Assembly (NCBI GenBank): GCA_012845835.1
Contig: JABAKD010000012.1
Coordinates: forward strand, 13,578,195 to 13,642,194
Reading direction: 5' to 3'
DNA length: 64,000 nt
From: Undaria pinnatifida
Lineage: Eukaryota; Sar; Phaeophyceae; Laminariales; Alariaceae
In this document: positions 22,290 to 34,077 of the stretch, one piece after another
How positions within the stretch are numbered: the stretch's first letter is position 1
How the letters are laid out: each line of letters starts with the position of its first letter
Notes under the pieces: generated by a model
What the model saw: only the letters and a program-made list of their open reading frames with translations
Database searches by the model: none
What the model was told of the DNA's origin: nothing
Position numbers and translations under genes: made by a program

Positions 22290-23010
22290 GCTGTAGCAGC
22301 AGTGGGATTTGATAATCAAGACGGACTACAGAGGTAAACGAGATTATTACTGACGACTAACTTAAGGAGGGGGGAGTTAGCAGCCGTTCCCGGCTGTAGC
22401 AGTACTCTTGACTTCTAGTTGACTTAATGTTGTAGTACACAGTGATACTAAGTACTGGTGGTATGATTTACCTGAAGCTTTTCGTTAAGCGCACTCCCGT
22501 TGCGGGTACACACTACTTGGAACTAGAGTAGGGTATAATCTTAGGAGCTGTATGTATATGTATACTGTATGTACGTGGAGTATAGTATTGCAGTAAAAAT
22601 TGGTAATCTTAGTCGTCTTCACCCCATTTTTGATAATCATGATTGAATAGGTAGGCGAGGCTATTACTGATGACAAAAGATGGGGGCGGGGGGGTTAGGA
22701 GCCATTCCCCGCTTCAGCAGTACTCTTTCTCAACTTCCGCTGTTTAAGTACAAAATAATACCTGGTACTGATTGGTGCGATCTACACAAGGGTTGTCGTT
22801 CACCTTTATTTTTTTATTTTTTTCATCCTCCGGCGGATGGGGCAAAATAAAGCTTCAGCTCACCACACTTCCACGTATTTTCATACGCGTCGTGTGTCGT
22901 TCACCACACTCCCGTTGTGGGGACAAACTGCTTGGAATTAGAGTAGGACGCACTATTAGGAGCTGTGTTGTGCTTGAACCTTGAAAAAATTGTTTCATCT
23001 TAGTTGCCGC
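22290..23010. repeat. ~380-bp tandem duplication
   Basis: 22300-22550 and 22630-22970 share landmarks in order: TTGATAATCA, ATTATTACTGA, AGCAGTACTCTT, ACTCCCGTTG, then CTTGGAATTAGAGTAG and TAGGAGCTGT. The second copy is longer because retroposon C has inserted in it. Confidence 0.7.
22805..22897 (-). mobile_element. Retroposon C (copy 3) with direct-repeat flanks
   Basis: Inserted within the second unit of the tandem duplication. TGTCGTTCACC occurs at 22794-22804 and again at 22895-22905. Part of this overlaps the element's own TGTCG end, so the true target-site duplication is probably the GTTCACC portion. The first tandem unit gives the uninterrupted target for comparison. Confidence 0.7.
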
Positions 23011-23024
23011 AACCCGATTTTTCG

Positions 23025-23290
23025 TTTTGACACGTCTTAGATTCGTCTTACCAGGCCTTAGGGTCGTCTTAGCGCGTCTTCTACCCGTCTTAGCACGTCT
23101 AACGGCCATCTTAGCGCGCCTTAGATTCGTCTTAGTACGTCTTAAACTCGTTTTTGGCACGTCCTAGATCCGTCTCAAAACGGTTAATTTGAATTTACGG
23201 CGTTTCAAGACGAAGCTAAGACATGCCAAGGCGACTCTTGAGACGTTCTAAGACGTGAAAAACATCAAGACGTCCAAGATTCGTACGTAT
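23025..23290. repeat. CGTCTTAG degenerate array with an inverted arm
   Basis: About ten copies of ACGTCTTAG-like words at 23030-23175 are followed by the inverted word CTAAGACG several times at 23200-23280, so the block can fold back on itself. Confidence 0.65.
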
Positions 23291-23299
23291 CACTCCAAA

Positions 23300-24530
23300 C
23301 GTTTCGCGCCTGCGGCGGACTTATTCCTCACTACGCTCGATTCCTACGTCCAATATCGTCTTAGAACGTTGGGCCTATCGCACAGCAACATTGTGTTTTC
23401 ACAGTGGTATGGAAGGCCTTGCATCGGGCAGGGGGGGGGGGGGTGGCTCTCTAGCGCCCCCCAGTTGAAATCTTATAAATTTTTTGTTCAGGCGTAGACG
23501 GGGGGGGCGGTGCTGGGTACCCCCCTCCCCCTTGTCTGGAGCTCGAAGTCGAATTATTTGACGTGTGATGCCGAAATATTTTTCGTGCCGCCTCGGTGTT
23601 GCTGCTGTGTTGCTGGTGTTGTCGCTGTTGTTGACCTACGCGCACCACGCATGCCGGGTGCCAGGTATACTCTACCACCGCTCAAATTTCGCCAACTCAC
23701 GCTCTCGCGCTCTCCACTCGCCTAATTTTCGCAAGAAAAAATCCCTACGAGCACCATGCACTCGGTGAGACTTCAACCCCCGACCTTTGACTTGAGAAGG
23801 GAAGAGATTAGGCTCTGGTTTCTTGTGCTCTTTTTTCCGTCAATTATTCCACATTGTTTATGCCCAATTTTTGACAATTATGCCACCTAGAAGGTAGACT
23901 ATGCTATGAATATATACCAGTTATGCTTCATTATGCCTTTAGGTGACCTCAACAAAAAGCCAATATGCCCTTTTAGGCCGCCAGCAAGCAGGAATGTGAT
24001 AAAACATGCTCCTCAGAGACCAGTGTCGCCTTGTGTTTGGTTACTTTGACCTGCGATGTGTCCACAAAGTAGCGCATGCCGCACTATGTCTACTAGTGTG
24101 TTTCGTCATTGCGTTGGAGACCCCCTTGCTGCTTCATGGCTCTACACACAAACATCGAACGTTCGAGTTCATCATCAAACATAAGGCAGTTGCGTCCAAC
24201 GGACCCCGCGTTCCTTATAGCACGAGCGCCGCAATGTTGTAGTTGTACGGATCAAGGGTTGAAGAAATACAAACATTCAGACATGCCTTAACGGGATGCG
24301 AATACAACAAGACGTATCTACGCTTTAGTGACATGCTGTTATTAATAGTTCCAAAAATATTGGGCTGAACGCAAGCTTTCTTCACACATCATAAAAGCGG
24401 ACGCAGCCGCCGTTGTTCAGGAGGTGTGACGCTTTCCGTGAGGAATGTTTCATAGGCTACTCTGTAATCCTGGAAATAAAGCACTGTACTTGTATTATAC
24501 GAAGCTGCCGCGGAGAAGAATACATACCTG
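23300..24530. other. No gene recognised; SINE E remnant
   Basis: 23685-23725 (TTTCGCCAACTCACGCTCTC) is a reverse-strand remnant of SINE E. The rest shows no coding or repeat signal. Confidence 0.4.
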
Positions 24531-24532
24531 TA

Positions 24533-25308
24533 CAGGCTGGTTCCACGTTAAAACCCCCAAATTTATTCCCCGGCGAATGTCCACGCCGTTTTTTTCGATT
24601 CAGACCGTGAAATTTTGCACACGTCTTCTGTGTGCCCTTGCGAAGACCTCACCCGATGTTTTTTGTTTTTTTGTTTTCGCCTGATTCTTCGTCAGATACG
24701 ATTTTTTGGAAAATGTGGACCAACAACTAAGCCCAAACATTTTCGGCGAAAAATAAAGGAGAAGACAAAGCCCCCGGAGATCAGACCTTGGGATGGGCAT
24801 GTAAAACACGTGAGCAAAATTTCAGTGTCGATCTCTCAAAAACGGCGTGGACATTTGGACTTTTGTGCATAAAAATGAGTAAAGATACGTTGTTCGATTC
24901 AAATGACTTAGTTTTTGTGCAGGACCCAGTTTTTTCGCTAGATTCAGTATAAATGTTGAACACAGGCAAGTCAGATCTTCGACATATTGTGCCAAATTTT
25001 CTACAGACACGCCGTGGAGTACGTCCAACCGGATCGTGCAAAATGCGGCGCAATTTTTTTTCGCCCCCGCTTGGAAAAAAACTGTTTTTTTTATTCTAAA
25101 TGGAAGGCCTGTCATTGATCGATACGAGTTTTGCTCCCAGAGACAGCCCGAGCCCGTTCTGCGTTGAACAAAAACTGGCCACATGTCAGCCTCTTCCACT
25201 GGTCATGGGGTGTCAGTATGATACCAAATATACACTCTCTGACTAGATATTGCGAGCGGCATTCGTGGGGGAGATATTATTTTTTCTTTTTCAACTTGAA
25301 CCAGCCTG
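24533..25308. mobile_element. Non-autonomous Tc1/mariner-type element
   Basis: The left end CAGGCTGGTTCCACGTTAAA is mirrored by the right end TTCAACTTGAACCAGCCTG. Both ends are flanked by TA (24531-24532 and 25309-25310), the target duplicated by Tc1/mariner transposons. Length is 776 bases. A second, internal inverted pair lies at 24583-24625 and 24806-24852 (GTCCACGCCG / CGGCGTGGAC with AAATTTTGC / GCAAAATTT). The minus-strand frame at 24822-25199 shows no DDE motif I can place, so the element is probably a deletion derivative. Confidence 0.7.
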
Positions 25309-25319
25309 TATAACAGGAA

Positions 25320-26040
25320 AATGGAAAATACTTGAGCAAAAAAAAATGTACGAATAGAGTTACAGCATAGCCAGCGTGGCTCCTTAGCACTAGTTTCAGT
25401 ACAAAAGAGGCGATGTTCTCGTTTTTTTCGCGTAAAACTCGAGCCTGAAATCCTTGAGTGGCAAGTTCTTTAGTACTGCTGTTGCGCACTGGTATCATCG
25501 ACAAGGGACATCAAAACAGCTGGTAGTGTATTTTTTGACGCCGGGTTTTGGTCCTAGCGGAAAATTACGCTAACGTCAGCCCTGGTTATACTCGCAGTAA
25601 ATCGCATATGCTGTTACCTGGGGGTCAAAAAGGCGAATTATGCCAGAAATTCTGCCGGCACAAGATACCAAGGCCTAGACAAGATCCACCTTCTACTCCT
25701 TTGGGGGGGCCGACATCATTGAGCACGTTTCATCACGCACAGCACTCGAACGCTGAATTTGCGTTCTACGGTAAACTCGTCAAATCGAAGCTGAAGGTCT
25801 AAACCAACGCGGCCCTCTCTTCCTCTCAGCAATGATGGGAAACCTAAACGCCAAGGCGTCGTGCGTCTTGCCGTCTTGCATGCTCTAATGTTGTACCAGA
25901 TAAGGACGCATATCGGGCACTCATATCCGTATCTGCATCAGGCAAGATAGGTTATTTCACCAAACACGGTCAAGGGTGAAGATATTAAAGCTCTGCACAC
26001 CCAGTAGCCAACACCCAGGCAAACCCGAAGTGTAATGTTA
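25320..26040. other. No gene recognised
   Basis: Short open frames only. Confidence 0.4.
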
Positions 26041-26261
26041 AGGAATTAGTGGGGGATTAGTCCGTTTGAACACTGGTAAAAGGTTAACCAATAGCTTACC
26101 CAAACTAAGCCATATAACACTCTTCCCCCCTGAAACGGCGGGATACCAGGTCGGCCGGATATGCGGCCGGACGCGTCAATATCCACGCGGTTCCTTTGCC
26201 CGGGGATACCGGGGAGAGTATTATTCAAGTTCGACATGGGGAAAGCATGAAAGTTGATTAT

Positions 26262-26331
26262 TGGCCGATCGTGGGATTCGAACCCACGACCCAAAAATCC
26301 ATGGTCTGCCGACGAAGCTATTTGTCGATTA
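26262..26331 (-). pseudogene. tRNA-like sequence (degenerate tRNA or SINE head)
   Basis: The minus strand has a D-arm-like TAGCTTCGTCGGCAGA (internal promoter box A type) and a perfect T-arm GTGGG-TTCGAAT-CCCAC with box B. The anticodon arm cannot be folded convincingly and the 5' acceptor strand does not pair with GATCGGC, so no anticodon is assigned. Short direct repeats (TTAAGGAATTAG at 26038 and 26330, then AGTCCGTTTGA) lie on either side, as expected for an inserted tRNA-derived retroelement. Confidence 0.55.
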
Positions 26332-26812
26332 AGGAATTAGATGGCATTACTCGTAGTCCGTTTGACCACCGGTAACATGGTAACCAATTGCCTACCCGAA
26401 ATATTACTGTAAGCTTGATAACTGGAAAAAGTCCGGCCGTCGACGCCATGCATTATAAGACTATTAATAGGGGTTATTGCAGACACAGGCCACCCTCTGT
26501 TTGCAGGTCTCTCTTCTACCGCAGGTAGGTTCGACGTCAGTCACCCACTTGTACCTGGTATTAGATAAGCTCTGGTATTAGTCCCACAAGCCATGGATAG
26601 AACAGAACGCTCAACGCGTTGCTAGTCCCAGGAGCAAACGCACCATCCCCTTTTTCCTACGTATACGCACGTGCCTTCAAAGACACGTGAAACCCTTTAT
26701 ATCGTTTCCGTATGCTAGATCTTGCGCCTCGTTGGGCTCCCAGGGCAATATCATGAAAACAGCAAACACCCCGATATATATCTTTCACACGTTTTGCCAG
26801 CTTCTGGACAAG

Positions 26813-26935
26813 CCGTGGTCACAGGTGTCGTCCCTTCCCCCCGGTTCTTGCCTTCATTTTTCATCGCGCACAGGGTTCAGGAATCCTACTGCTCGTCGAT
26901 TTTTCAACGAGTGATGCTAACTCACGCTCCATACG
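26813..26935 (-). mobile_element. SINE E fragment (minus)
   Basis: TTCTGGACAAGCCGTGGTCA, CTTGCCTTCATTTTTCATCGCG and CTAACTCACGCTC are the reverse complement of the SINE E body and tail (text split here; the match is to 34190-34362). Confidence 0.6.
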
Positions 26936-26939
26936 ACTT

Positions 26940-27342
26940 CATACTGGTATGTACGATACTCCGGGTATACTCGGAATAACAGAAGTGTCGAGATGAGTTC
27001 GTAGGGTACTGAGATTATTGCAGTGCTGATGAAGGGTACTGAGATTATTGCAGTGCTGATGACCGACATACTGAAAGTGCTGGCAGTATGACCAGTAGTG
27101 ACGGCCGAAATACTGCGGGTACGATATTGAAAATGTGAGCAGTGCAGAACCTCGAGTACAAGCAGTATGCGCTGTACCAATCCGAAGGGGAACACTCAAG
27201 AGTATCAACAGCATTGCTGTATCGAACCCCGATATACTCGAGTAAGAGCACTATTAGTATCAAGCCCGTACATACCGCCAGTACTCGCAGTACCTCCAGT
27301 ATTTTTTCTCGCAAATGCTTGACGTTCGTAGTGTTAATATAG
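26940..27342. repeat. Short tandem duplications around TACTG words
   Basis: A 30-base unit at 27003-27032 is repeated at 27033-27062. The surrounding sequence is dense in AGTACTG/CAGTACT words. No gene is seen. Confidence 0.6.
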
Positions 27343-28758
27343 TAGGGGGGACTATGGCCTATGTAAGGCGGTCTGAATAAGGCGGTAGTTCGAGATAGGG
27401 CGGTCGAAAACTGCTTGACACTGCAGAAGATGCGAAGAGGGCGGCTACCGTCCTACATAGCAACGGACCCTATACAAGGCGGTAGCCGCCTATTCAGGGC
27501 GCCTACCGCCCTATTCAGGGCGGCTACCGCACTATCCACGGCCCACTTTCGCCTCCAGATCAGCACAAAACCTCGTTCTGGCGCTGCTTTTGAGCGAGAT
27601 ATAGGCAGCAGTATCACATCCCTACTGCTGTTGTTGCTGCTGCGAGAACACACACCCCTAGCACACAACGAACAGAGGGGATACGCGCGATGCCCTGTGC
27701 AGCAGGCGAACTGTGTTTGATTCCAGCCCGCACCCCCGAGCGCCCGGACGGCCACGAATGTCGCGGAAAAATGCGGTGGCCGACTGCACGGACTCTGTGG
27801 TGAAGCCGATACGGACTGCGACAACCCAATGCAGCGCGTCTGCCATGATTGCCTTGCCGCCAAGCGATCTTCGAAGGGCAAGGGCAAGGCGGTCAAGCCC
27901 CAGGCGGGAAAGCGCAAGGCGTCAGACACGGGCGGTGTTGATGGTACGACGGGGAACGGGGGTGGTGCCCCCCCGGCCTACGTGGAACTTTCGTCGCACT
28001 TCGTTTCTCTGGAGAACGCAGCGGAGGCGTGCGGCAATGGCGATGCCTCCTTCTATCTGCATAAGGCCAGGATGTCGTTCATCAAAGCGCACGTCTCTAA
28101 GGCAGTGCAGCAGGCAGACATGAGGCAGTTTTGTGAGCCTCAACAAGGCCAAGGGGGGGGGCACAGCGGAGGACTGTAGTGCAGTACAGCCAGTAGTCAG
28201 TACAGTAGTGCAGTGCCGTAGAATAGGTTGGAGCTCTGTTGTGAATGTGTAGCAAAGTAAAGAGGCTCTCCGTGCAACAGCATGGCAGCATGTATCTTCT
28301 ATGGGTGGGGTGCGTCTTCGGCGGGCTCTGTCGCCCGCAGCTCAATAAATATTATACTTATCAACATGCAAAGTGTGTGTGCACCCGTATATTATACTTA
28401 TCAACATGCAAAGTGTGTGTGCACCCGTCTGCTCTGCTGTGCTTAGGTGTGTAATTGACACTACACATGTTTACTGGGTTCAGCACTGGTACTGCTGCAA
28501 CGCTGCACCTTCCTTCTCCGAGCACACGTATGATATCCCTCTTCGTGACGCTCTCTGGGTCATCTTCTGGGTCAGAGGTACTCTGTGCTGTACCTTAAAA
28601 GGCTGTATGCACTCGATAGGGCGGTTACCGCCTTATTGGGATATCACCAACAGCCCAATAGGGCGGTCAACCACCCTAACTCCAATAGGGCGGTCGGTCT
28701 TTCGAGATAGCGCGGTCGAAATCTCGGTGCACTCTACCGCCTTATATAGCCCCCCCCA
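27343..28758. mobile_element. 1.4-kb inverted-repeat element with GGGCGGTA subterminal repeats
   Basis: Both ends carry a G-run, then CTATGTAAGGCGGT (left, 27359) and its inverse ACCGCCTTATATAG (right, 28736). Many GGGCGGTAGCCGCC-type palindromic words crowd 27365-27540 and 28616-28740. Inside are a Cys-rich reading frame (27690-28179) and an exact 40-base tandem duplication (28350-28389/28390-28427). No target-site duplication is obvious. The architecture fits a DNA transposon; the superfamily is unknown. Confidence 0.55.
27690..28179 (+). pseudogene. Cys-rich zinc-finger-like protein, frameshifted
   Basis: From about 27690 one frame reads PCAAGELC and PERPDGHECRGK. The next frame continues CGGRLHGLCGEADTDC and MQRVCHDCLAAK, then a basic stretch (KRSSKGKGKAVK) and a C-terminal part with SHFVSLENAAEACGNGDAS and KARMSFIKAHVSKAVQQAD, to a TAG at 28177. 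The switch falls at an A-run near 27766-27770, so one extra A breaks the frame. The spaced Cys/His pairs suggest zinc binding. Its place between inverted repeats suggests the element's own protein. Without the frameshift the second frame could start at the Met at 27829. Confidence 0.5.
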
Positions 28759-29350
28759 CTGCACCGGGTACTTGGGGCATCTGTGAAGCACACTACATCC
28801 ACCGGTATCTCTGTCTCGTAGTTTGTGACCATAGAGCTCGTCTCTCTTTGCTCTTTGAGGAATTGGACCGGACACTGGTTGTGCTGAATGTAGATTGGTG
28901 GAAACATCGGTTTAATATGAAGAACACACTGGCATTCCGTACAGTACCAGTATTCCGTACAGCAATACACTGGTTGGTACCAGTGCACAATCAGTACAAT
29001 CAGTATGTACGCCCAGCGCACTGGTTCGTACCAGGACACTGCTGCAGCATACGTAAACTAATGCTACGTCACTGCTACTGGCCATTGGATGCTGTACTGC
29101 TGTACCTTAGGTACCTGCTACCGGTATGCATATGCATGCTCTGATGCTCTGCTCAAACAGCTCAAGTGATGACATGATGCTACGAGTCAGAACACTGCTG
29201 CTTCCACCAGGTTGAACAACAAAACCAGTAGCGTAGATTCAAGTTTCAAACGTGTTAGTCTATCTATACTGATTTCACACGCACTGCCGTAACCACAAGC
29301 AACACAACACGCAAGGAAGCTAGAGAGGGCACACCCAACCAGACTCTCAC
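28759..29350. other. No gene recognised
   Basis: Should contain downstream sequence of the minus-strand gene starting at 29812, but no second exon could be picked out by eye. Confidence 0.35.
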
Positions 29351-29812
29351 CCCGAGTAGGAAGAACAGAAGGAACACCTTGAATCCTCCCGTCTTGAGGT
29401 CTCGGAACTCGAGGTTTATCACACCCGCTCCCGGCCCACTTGGGACGGAAGAAAACGCATTGCGTCCGCTCGCTGACTCTCCTGCCGCTGACATGGTACA
29501 GCGACCACCCTTGCCACAGTAGCTAGTGCTGTGGTTGCGGGTGCGCCGTGAACCGTTCCCGAGGGTGTCAAAATCACCGATTACATGCCTAGCAAACGGC
29601 GCTCTAGGTCTTGGCAAGGCCAGAGGTCGCAGGGCAGAGGGTGCCGCGTGCTGGTGTTGGGCACTTGTAACGAGAACATGTGATGACCTGCTGCTGCTGC
29701 CTGTAGAGATCACGAATGCGTCACAAGGGGTTGCTGACGAGACGAGCAATGCTGCAGGGACGCCAAGAAGGCATCCCGTGTACAGAGACCGTGCAGCAGC
29801 CTTTGTCTTCAT
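29351..29812 (-). CDS. First exon of a probable plastid-targeted protein
   Basis: The minus strand is open for 154 codons. From the Met at 29812 the N-terminus reads MKTKAAARSLYTGCLLGVPA, then ALLVSSATPCDA|FVISTG: a short basic stretch, a hydrophobic core and a small-residue cleavage site followed directly by Phe. This is the ochrophyte bipartite plastid presequence pattern (ASAFAP-like), and a Ser/Arg/Ala-rich acidic-poor stretch follows, as in transit peptides. The mature part ends GAGVINLEFRDLKTGGFKVF then LLFFLLG, a possible membrane segment, at a donor GTGAGA (29350 downward). An upstream in-frame Met at 29896 is possible, but it would place 28 hydrophilic residues before the signal peptide. 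Later exons were not found. Function unknown. Confidence 0.6.
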
Positions 29813-32800
29813 TGGTGGCTCGCTATCTTGGGACACAGAGTGCTGTTGGTGGCTGCTTCGCAGCTGCTGCCTGCTGCCGTTGACACCTGGCAACACGCTT
29901 TTGTAGTACGTGCGAAGTGGGTAGGAATCGGGAGGGATATATAATTCTTTTTAATACTGGTGGGCTGGCGGGGCAAGCTGCACATAAAAAAGTGAGGGAA
30001 AAAAATTAATTAAAACAGGGGGTCGATAACGATTCTCCCCCCCCCCTCGGCCCCCTGACCTTGTGAGACTACAGCGCCGAAGGCTGAGTGAGACTCGGCC
30101 GGGTTGGAATCGCCAGAGGCCGGCGTTCAACGAGATATCAGTGGAAGAGGTGAGGCAAACCGCGTGATGCAGTCTCCGGTTGTCCTTCGTGTTGCCGGGG
30201 CAAAGGTGGAAGCCTAACTTGTTGTAAGAAAAATGCTACGGGTAGGTATGTCCAAGACCATCACCCACCCCTTGACGCGTGGTTCACCCCGTACGGTTCG
30301 ATCTGATGCACAGGTGCGGGTGCATGGTGCGTGCATCGGTCCGCATTGTGTTGGGCACGCCTGATAGCAGCGGGTTTGTTCCCAGGCGACCCCCGCGTAG
30401 CTCCTTTTCGAAAGTGCACTTCACCTCGTGAGAGGGAGCAATCACGAAGCAAGACGTCTCTTTTTTTTGCCCATGCTTTTCTATCTCTCCCAAAAGGGCA
30501 ACAACTGAATAATGTTATCACATGGTGTAATACCGTACAATGTACATTCAGTATAAGAAGGTATGTACCACGCACGGTAGGTGTGCTCTGCGGTACCGGT
30601 ACATGCCGCCTATACGCAATGATACGCAGTACGTACGTATACCAGCGCTCGAAGTAGCACTTTGAGAGTCTCGTTCCTTCTCAATTCCCAACAAGCAAAG
30701 CCTGACACTACCTACCCCGCGTGATTTGGGCGCCGCACCGTTTATATGTTTATATGTGGACGACCTTGCTGCTTGTTCTCCCATACGGTATGATACCACA
30801 CGCTTTATCCAACGATGTGCCACATTTTCTTCGTGAAGCTTGATGAGGCAGTTCCTTCCCTCTCATACACGGACAGCGCGACCAGCAGCAGCAGCAGCGG
30901 CGGCGGCAGCTTGCGTTTTTGATGGCAACATTTCCGAAAGACCGCAGTTTGCATCATACCCGTGTAGTGTAGTTCAACGTCGTGAAAGAGGGACCTTCTG
31001 ACAACCTGCTCAATGTTGATGTTTTACGATACGTGTCGTTTTCGCTGCTCGAACCCATTCCAGTAAGTACCGGCCCGCTCATAAGAAGCACCTGGTAAAC
31101 TTGCACTTGCGAGAAAGTCGGCTTGAAAACTGCAAAATTCACAAAGCTTTGTGTAATATTGCAGCAGTCACACATTAAGTTTTATGGAAGTTGACCCCTT
31201 GACGTGGAGCAGCTGTTTGCTGCAGTGGAGGCGGGCGCTGTGATACCTGGTAGTACTTTGTAAAATACACCGGGTACCGGGTACGTGGAATGACGAAAAC
31301 GGTAATCGTGCGTGCGAAAACTGCGTGTGCACTAATAGGAAAAACATCCGCTCGGGGACCGACATAAGAAGCTGCAACGCAAGAAAGTGTGCTTTCGCGC
31401 GCGCGCGGAACAAGAAAATCCGCCTTAGCCCGATTTCAAAAGGTTCGCTAATTGTGGAAGGCTCGGTACTCTGTATCTGTAGCACACAACACACCTGCAC
31501 TGCTGACCCTCCCATAACAAAGGGCCGCTCAAGAAACTTAGCCTAAAATGTGCATGAGGAGATAAGAAATTCGACAGCTGTTATACTGAAGTTAGTGTAC
31601 GTAGGAAACATCTTTCTCTAATCAGAAATCTACCTCGGGGTAAAAGCAATATCTCGATTTCTCATTAGAGGGCCGGGGACTCTGAAGTACAGGGCACCTC
31701 GTGCTGAGAAAATAAGCAATAAGAAAGCCAGGCTGAGATTTACAGGAAGGCAAGAAATTCGGGGAGCACTATGCTGAAGTAGAGCGCGCCCTTTCTGATA
31801 CGTATATGAAGTCCAGGCTGACCCAGCGTGCCTCTTTCTCATTACGTGTCCTGTACCATTTCTGTATACTCTGTTCCTGTGTTGGGTGTACTCTCTCGCG
31901 CGCTCAGTATAATTCCTCTCACGCTCTCCGGGTATCGCCATTGCTTTTTGACCGAGTACCTCGTATCTCAAATCAGCAGATCCCCACGTAGCATGCGGCC
32001 TGCGTGAGTATCGCGTTCCCCTCGAAGAGTGGAAGTCGCCAGCCAATGGAAAAAGTCCGTACAGACGAGAAAAAATACAAAACCTAAAAACAAAACCTGA
32101 AAGCAAACAAGTAAACGAACATATCTTGGCGTTTTTTTTGGGGGCGGGGGGAGAGGAGGGCGTCCAAACGCAGCGAATGTGTGAAAAACAAAAGCTGAAA
32201 TCAAGAACGAAGACAAGTAAATGGTCGAAAACCTGTTGAGATGGATCACGGCACTGGTAAACCCTCCAGTTACCGTAGAGGCGGCGATCGCCCCTGGAAA
32301 AAGAGCCATCCCTGATCGAAATGGGTGTCGCTGTAGAGCCTCAAATCGTGTGTTGCGGGCAAGCGGTGATGTTTGTGGCCAACACCTGCGCAATATTCAG
32401 CCCCTATCTCGCGCTCCAAGACACCGGTGCCCATGCAGCCGCAGAGTTCGTTCGGCTATTAATAGGTGTGAGGGTACAATTGCATTTGGTCAATCCAATA
32501 GAATTGATTTAATCTTCCTATCTCAGCTTCGATTATGTTTTAGGTTTTGATTTTTAGTTTAAAACGCTCCGTTTTGTACGAGCCGTAAGTTTCGTGATTT
32601 TTGAGGCCATCTCTTATATACACCGTTTCTGAACCGGTTTGCAAATCTTATAGACCCGAAACTTGTGATCTTTCAGTCTTCCACATTCGGATATCGTTTT
32701 CGAGTCAGCCCCCACCTAAAAATAGAGACCCAGATTCGGATAGATCGTATCCGACAATGGCATCCAGATTTGGTTTTCCATGAGTAATGGGAGGCAACAA

Positions 32801-33940
32801 AACACGGTAACAAGCCGAAAACAGCGGAAGTAGTAGTGTATGACACAAGCCACGCATCAGACACGTACATATCTATCTGCTGAGCAAGCAACACGTGTCA
32901 TAGGCGTAACCGTGCTGGTTCTGAGTCCCGCCTCCCACTGGCACACACCTCGGGCTTCACCACGAGCCGATGAGATCGGATGGTGATGGTGACGACTACG
33001 AGAACCGTGCCACTCTCCTCGCAGTCGCGATTGCAGCATTCGCCATACAAAAAAACGCACACTACTCGTACTTGTCGAGGACGAGGACAGCCGCCGTCTG
33101 CGACATATCGTTGTTGATGCACGTGATCAACGGAGCGAAAGGGAAGACAACTCTCCTCGCATGAAACACACACGGCGTGTTTTCCCTCGCCTCGCCCACA
33201 GAGCTTCATCTGCGTGCGCCGAGATGCTCTGGTGCGGCGAACTCGTACGAGTACGTTGTCGAGTAGTCGACGTTGTTGATTATCTCGCTTGAACTCCGTC
33301 CAAAGCAATCTGTTCGGGTTGCATTGTAAGGGTTGTCGATCCCATTCTGCCCGTCTGGTTGTGCGACCCGAAAATCCATACCAGGTATCATATTCGGATT
33401 AGGATACGCTATTTTTTCGAGGTGGCCTGAGACCCTTTTTTTGCGCCCTGCGTATATGCGAGTGCGAGTATAGAAGGTGCCAGGTACAGGTACTGTAAAA
33501 AACACGCAAGATAGCTCATACCCTTGGATGGATTACGGGGCCGGTTGTCTCAACTTAGGCGGGCATACACAACGCTCAAAATGGCAGGTTTGGCAAGATT
33601 TCGTGGAGGTCTGTCCATAATAGACGCCTCGCTCGGCGTTTGCACTCTGCCGTTGTGGACAAAGTCAAGCCTGGAAAAACGAAAAATCGTCGGAGGGGAT
33701 GTGTTGCGTGGTACAGTGGGTACCCCGATTTAAGAGCGCCCCGTGACAAGCCGAAACAAGCGGTCTTAACTGCACGTTGCTCTTATCTGTAGTGGGAATT
33801 ATAGCTTTTCGTATAGGCGGGAGATGCCTATTTGACCGCACTTGAGATAAGTCCCGAATGGTCTTATCCTGGGCACTCTTGAATCGGGGTGCTACCCACT
33901 GTATACAGTATGGCTAGTATTGAGCTTTTGCACATATATC
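29813..33940. other. Upstream region of the plastid-protein exon and a gene-poor stretch
   Basis: 29900-30240 would hold the promoter of the minus-strand gene, but no motif stands out. The rest to 33940 has only scattered short frames, a CAGCAGCAGCGGCGGCGGCAG run near 30883-30910 and no clear repeats. The open frames at 31630-32106 (minus) and 32221-32550 (plus) lack domains. Confidence 0.4.
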
Positions 33941-33941
33941 G

Positions 33942-34077
33942 GACAGGCCAAGTCCCTGTTTATTGTCTTCGTCGTAAAGGGCTGATGTATTTCTGGTGTA
34001 TGCGTCTGGCTGACAGGTCCCTATTTATAGTATTGGTCGTAGAGGGCTGATATATGTCGGGTGTATGCGTCTGGCTC
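33942..34077 (+). repeat. ~70-bp tandem duplication
   Basis: GACAGG at 33942 and 34012 start two units sharing GTCGTAAAGGGCTGATGTAT-like and GTGTATGCGTCTGGCT segments. Confidence 0.75.

Noticed and set aside
29526-29906. 126-codon plus-strand frame opposite the plastid-type exon
   Set aside because: The minus strand has a coherent signal peptide and donor site; this frame is its shadow.
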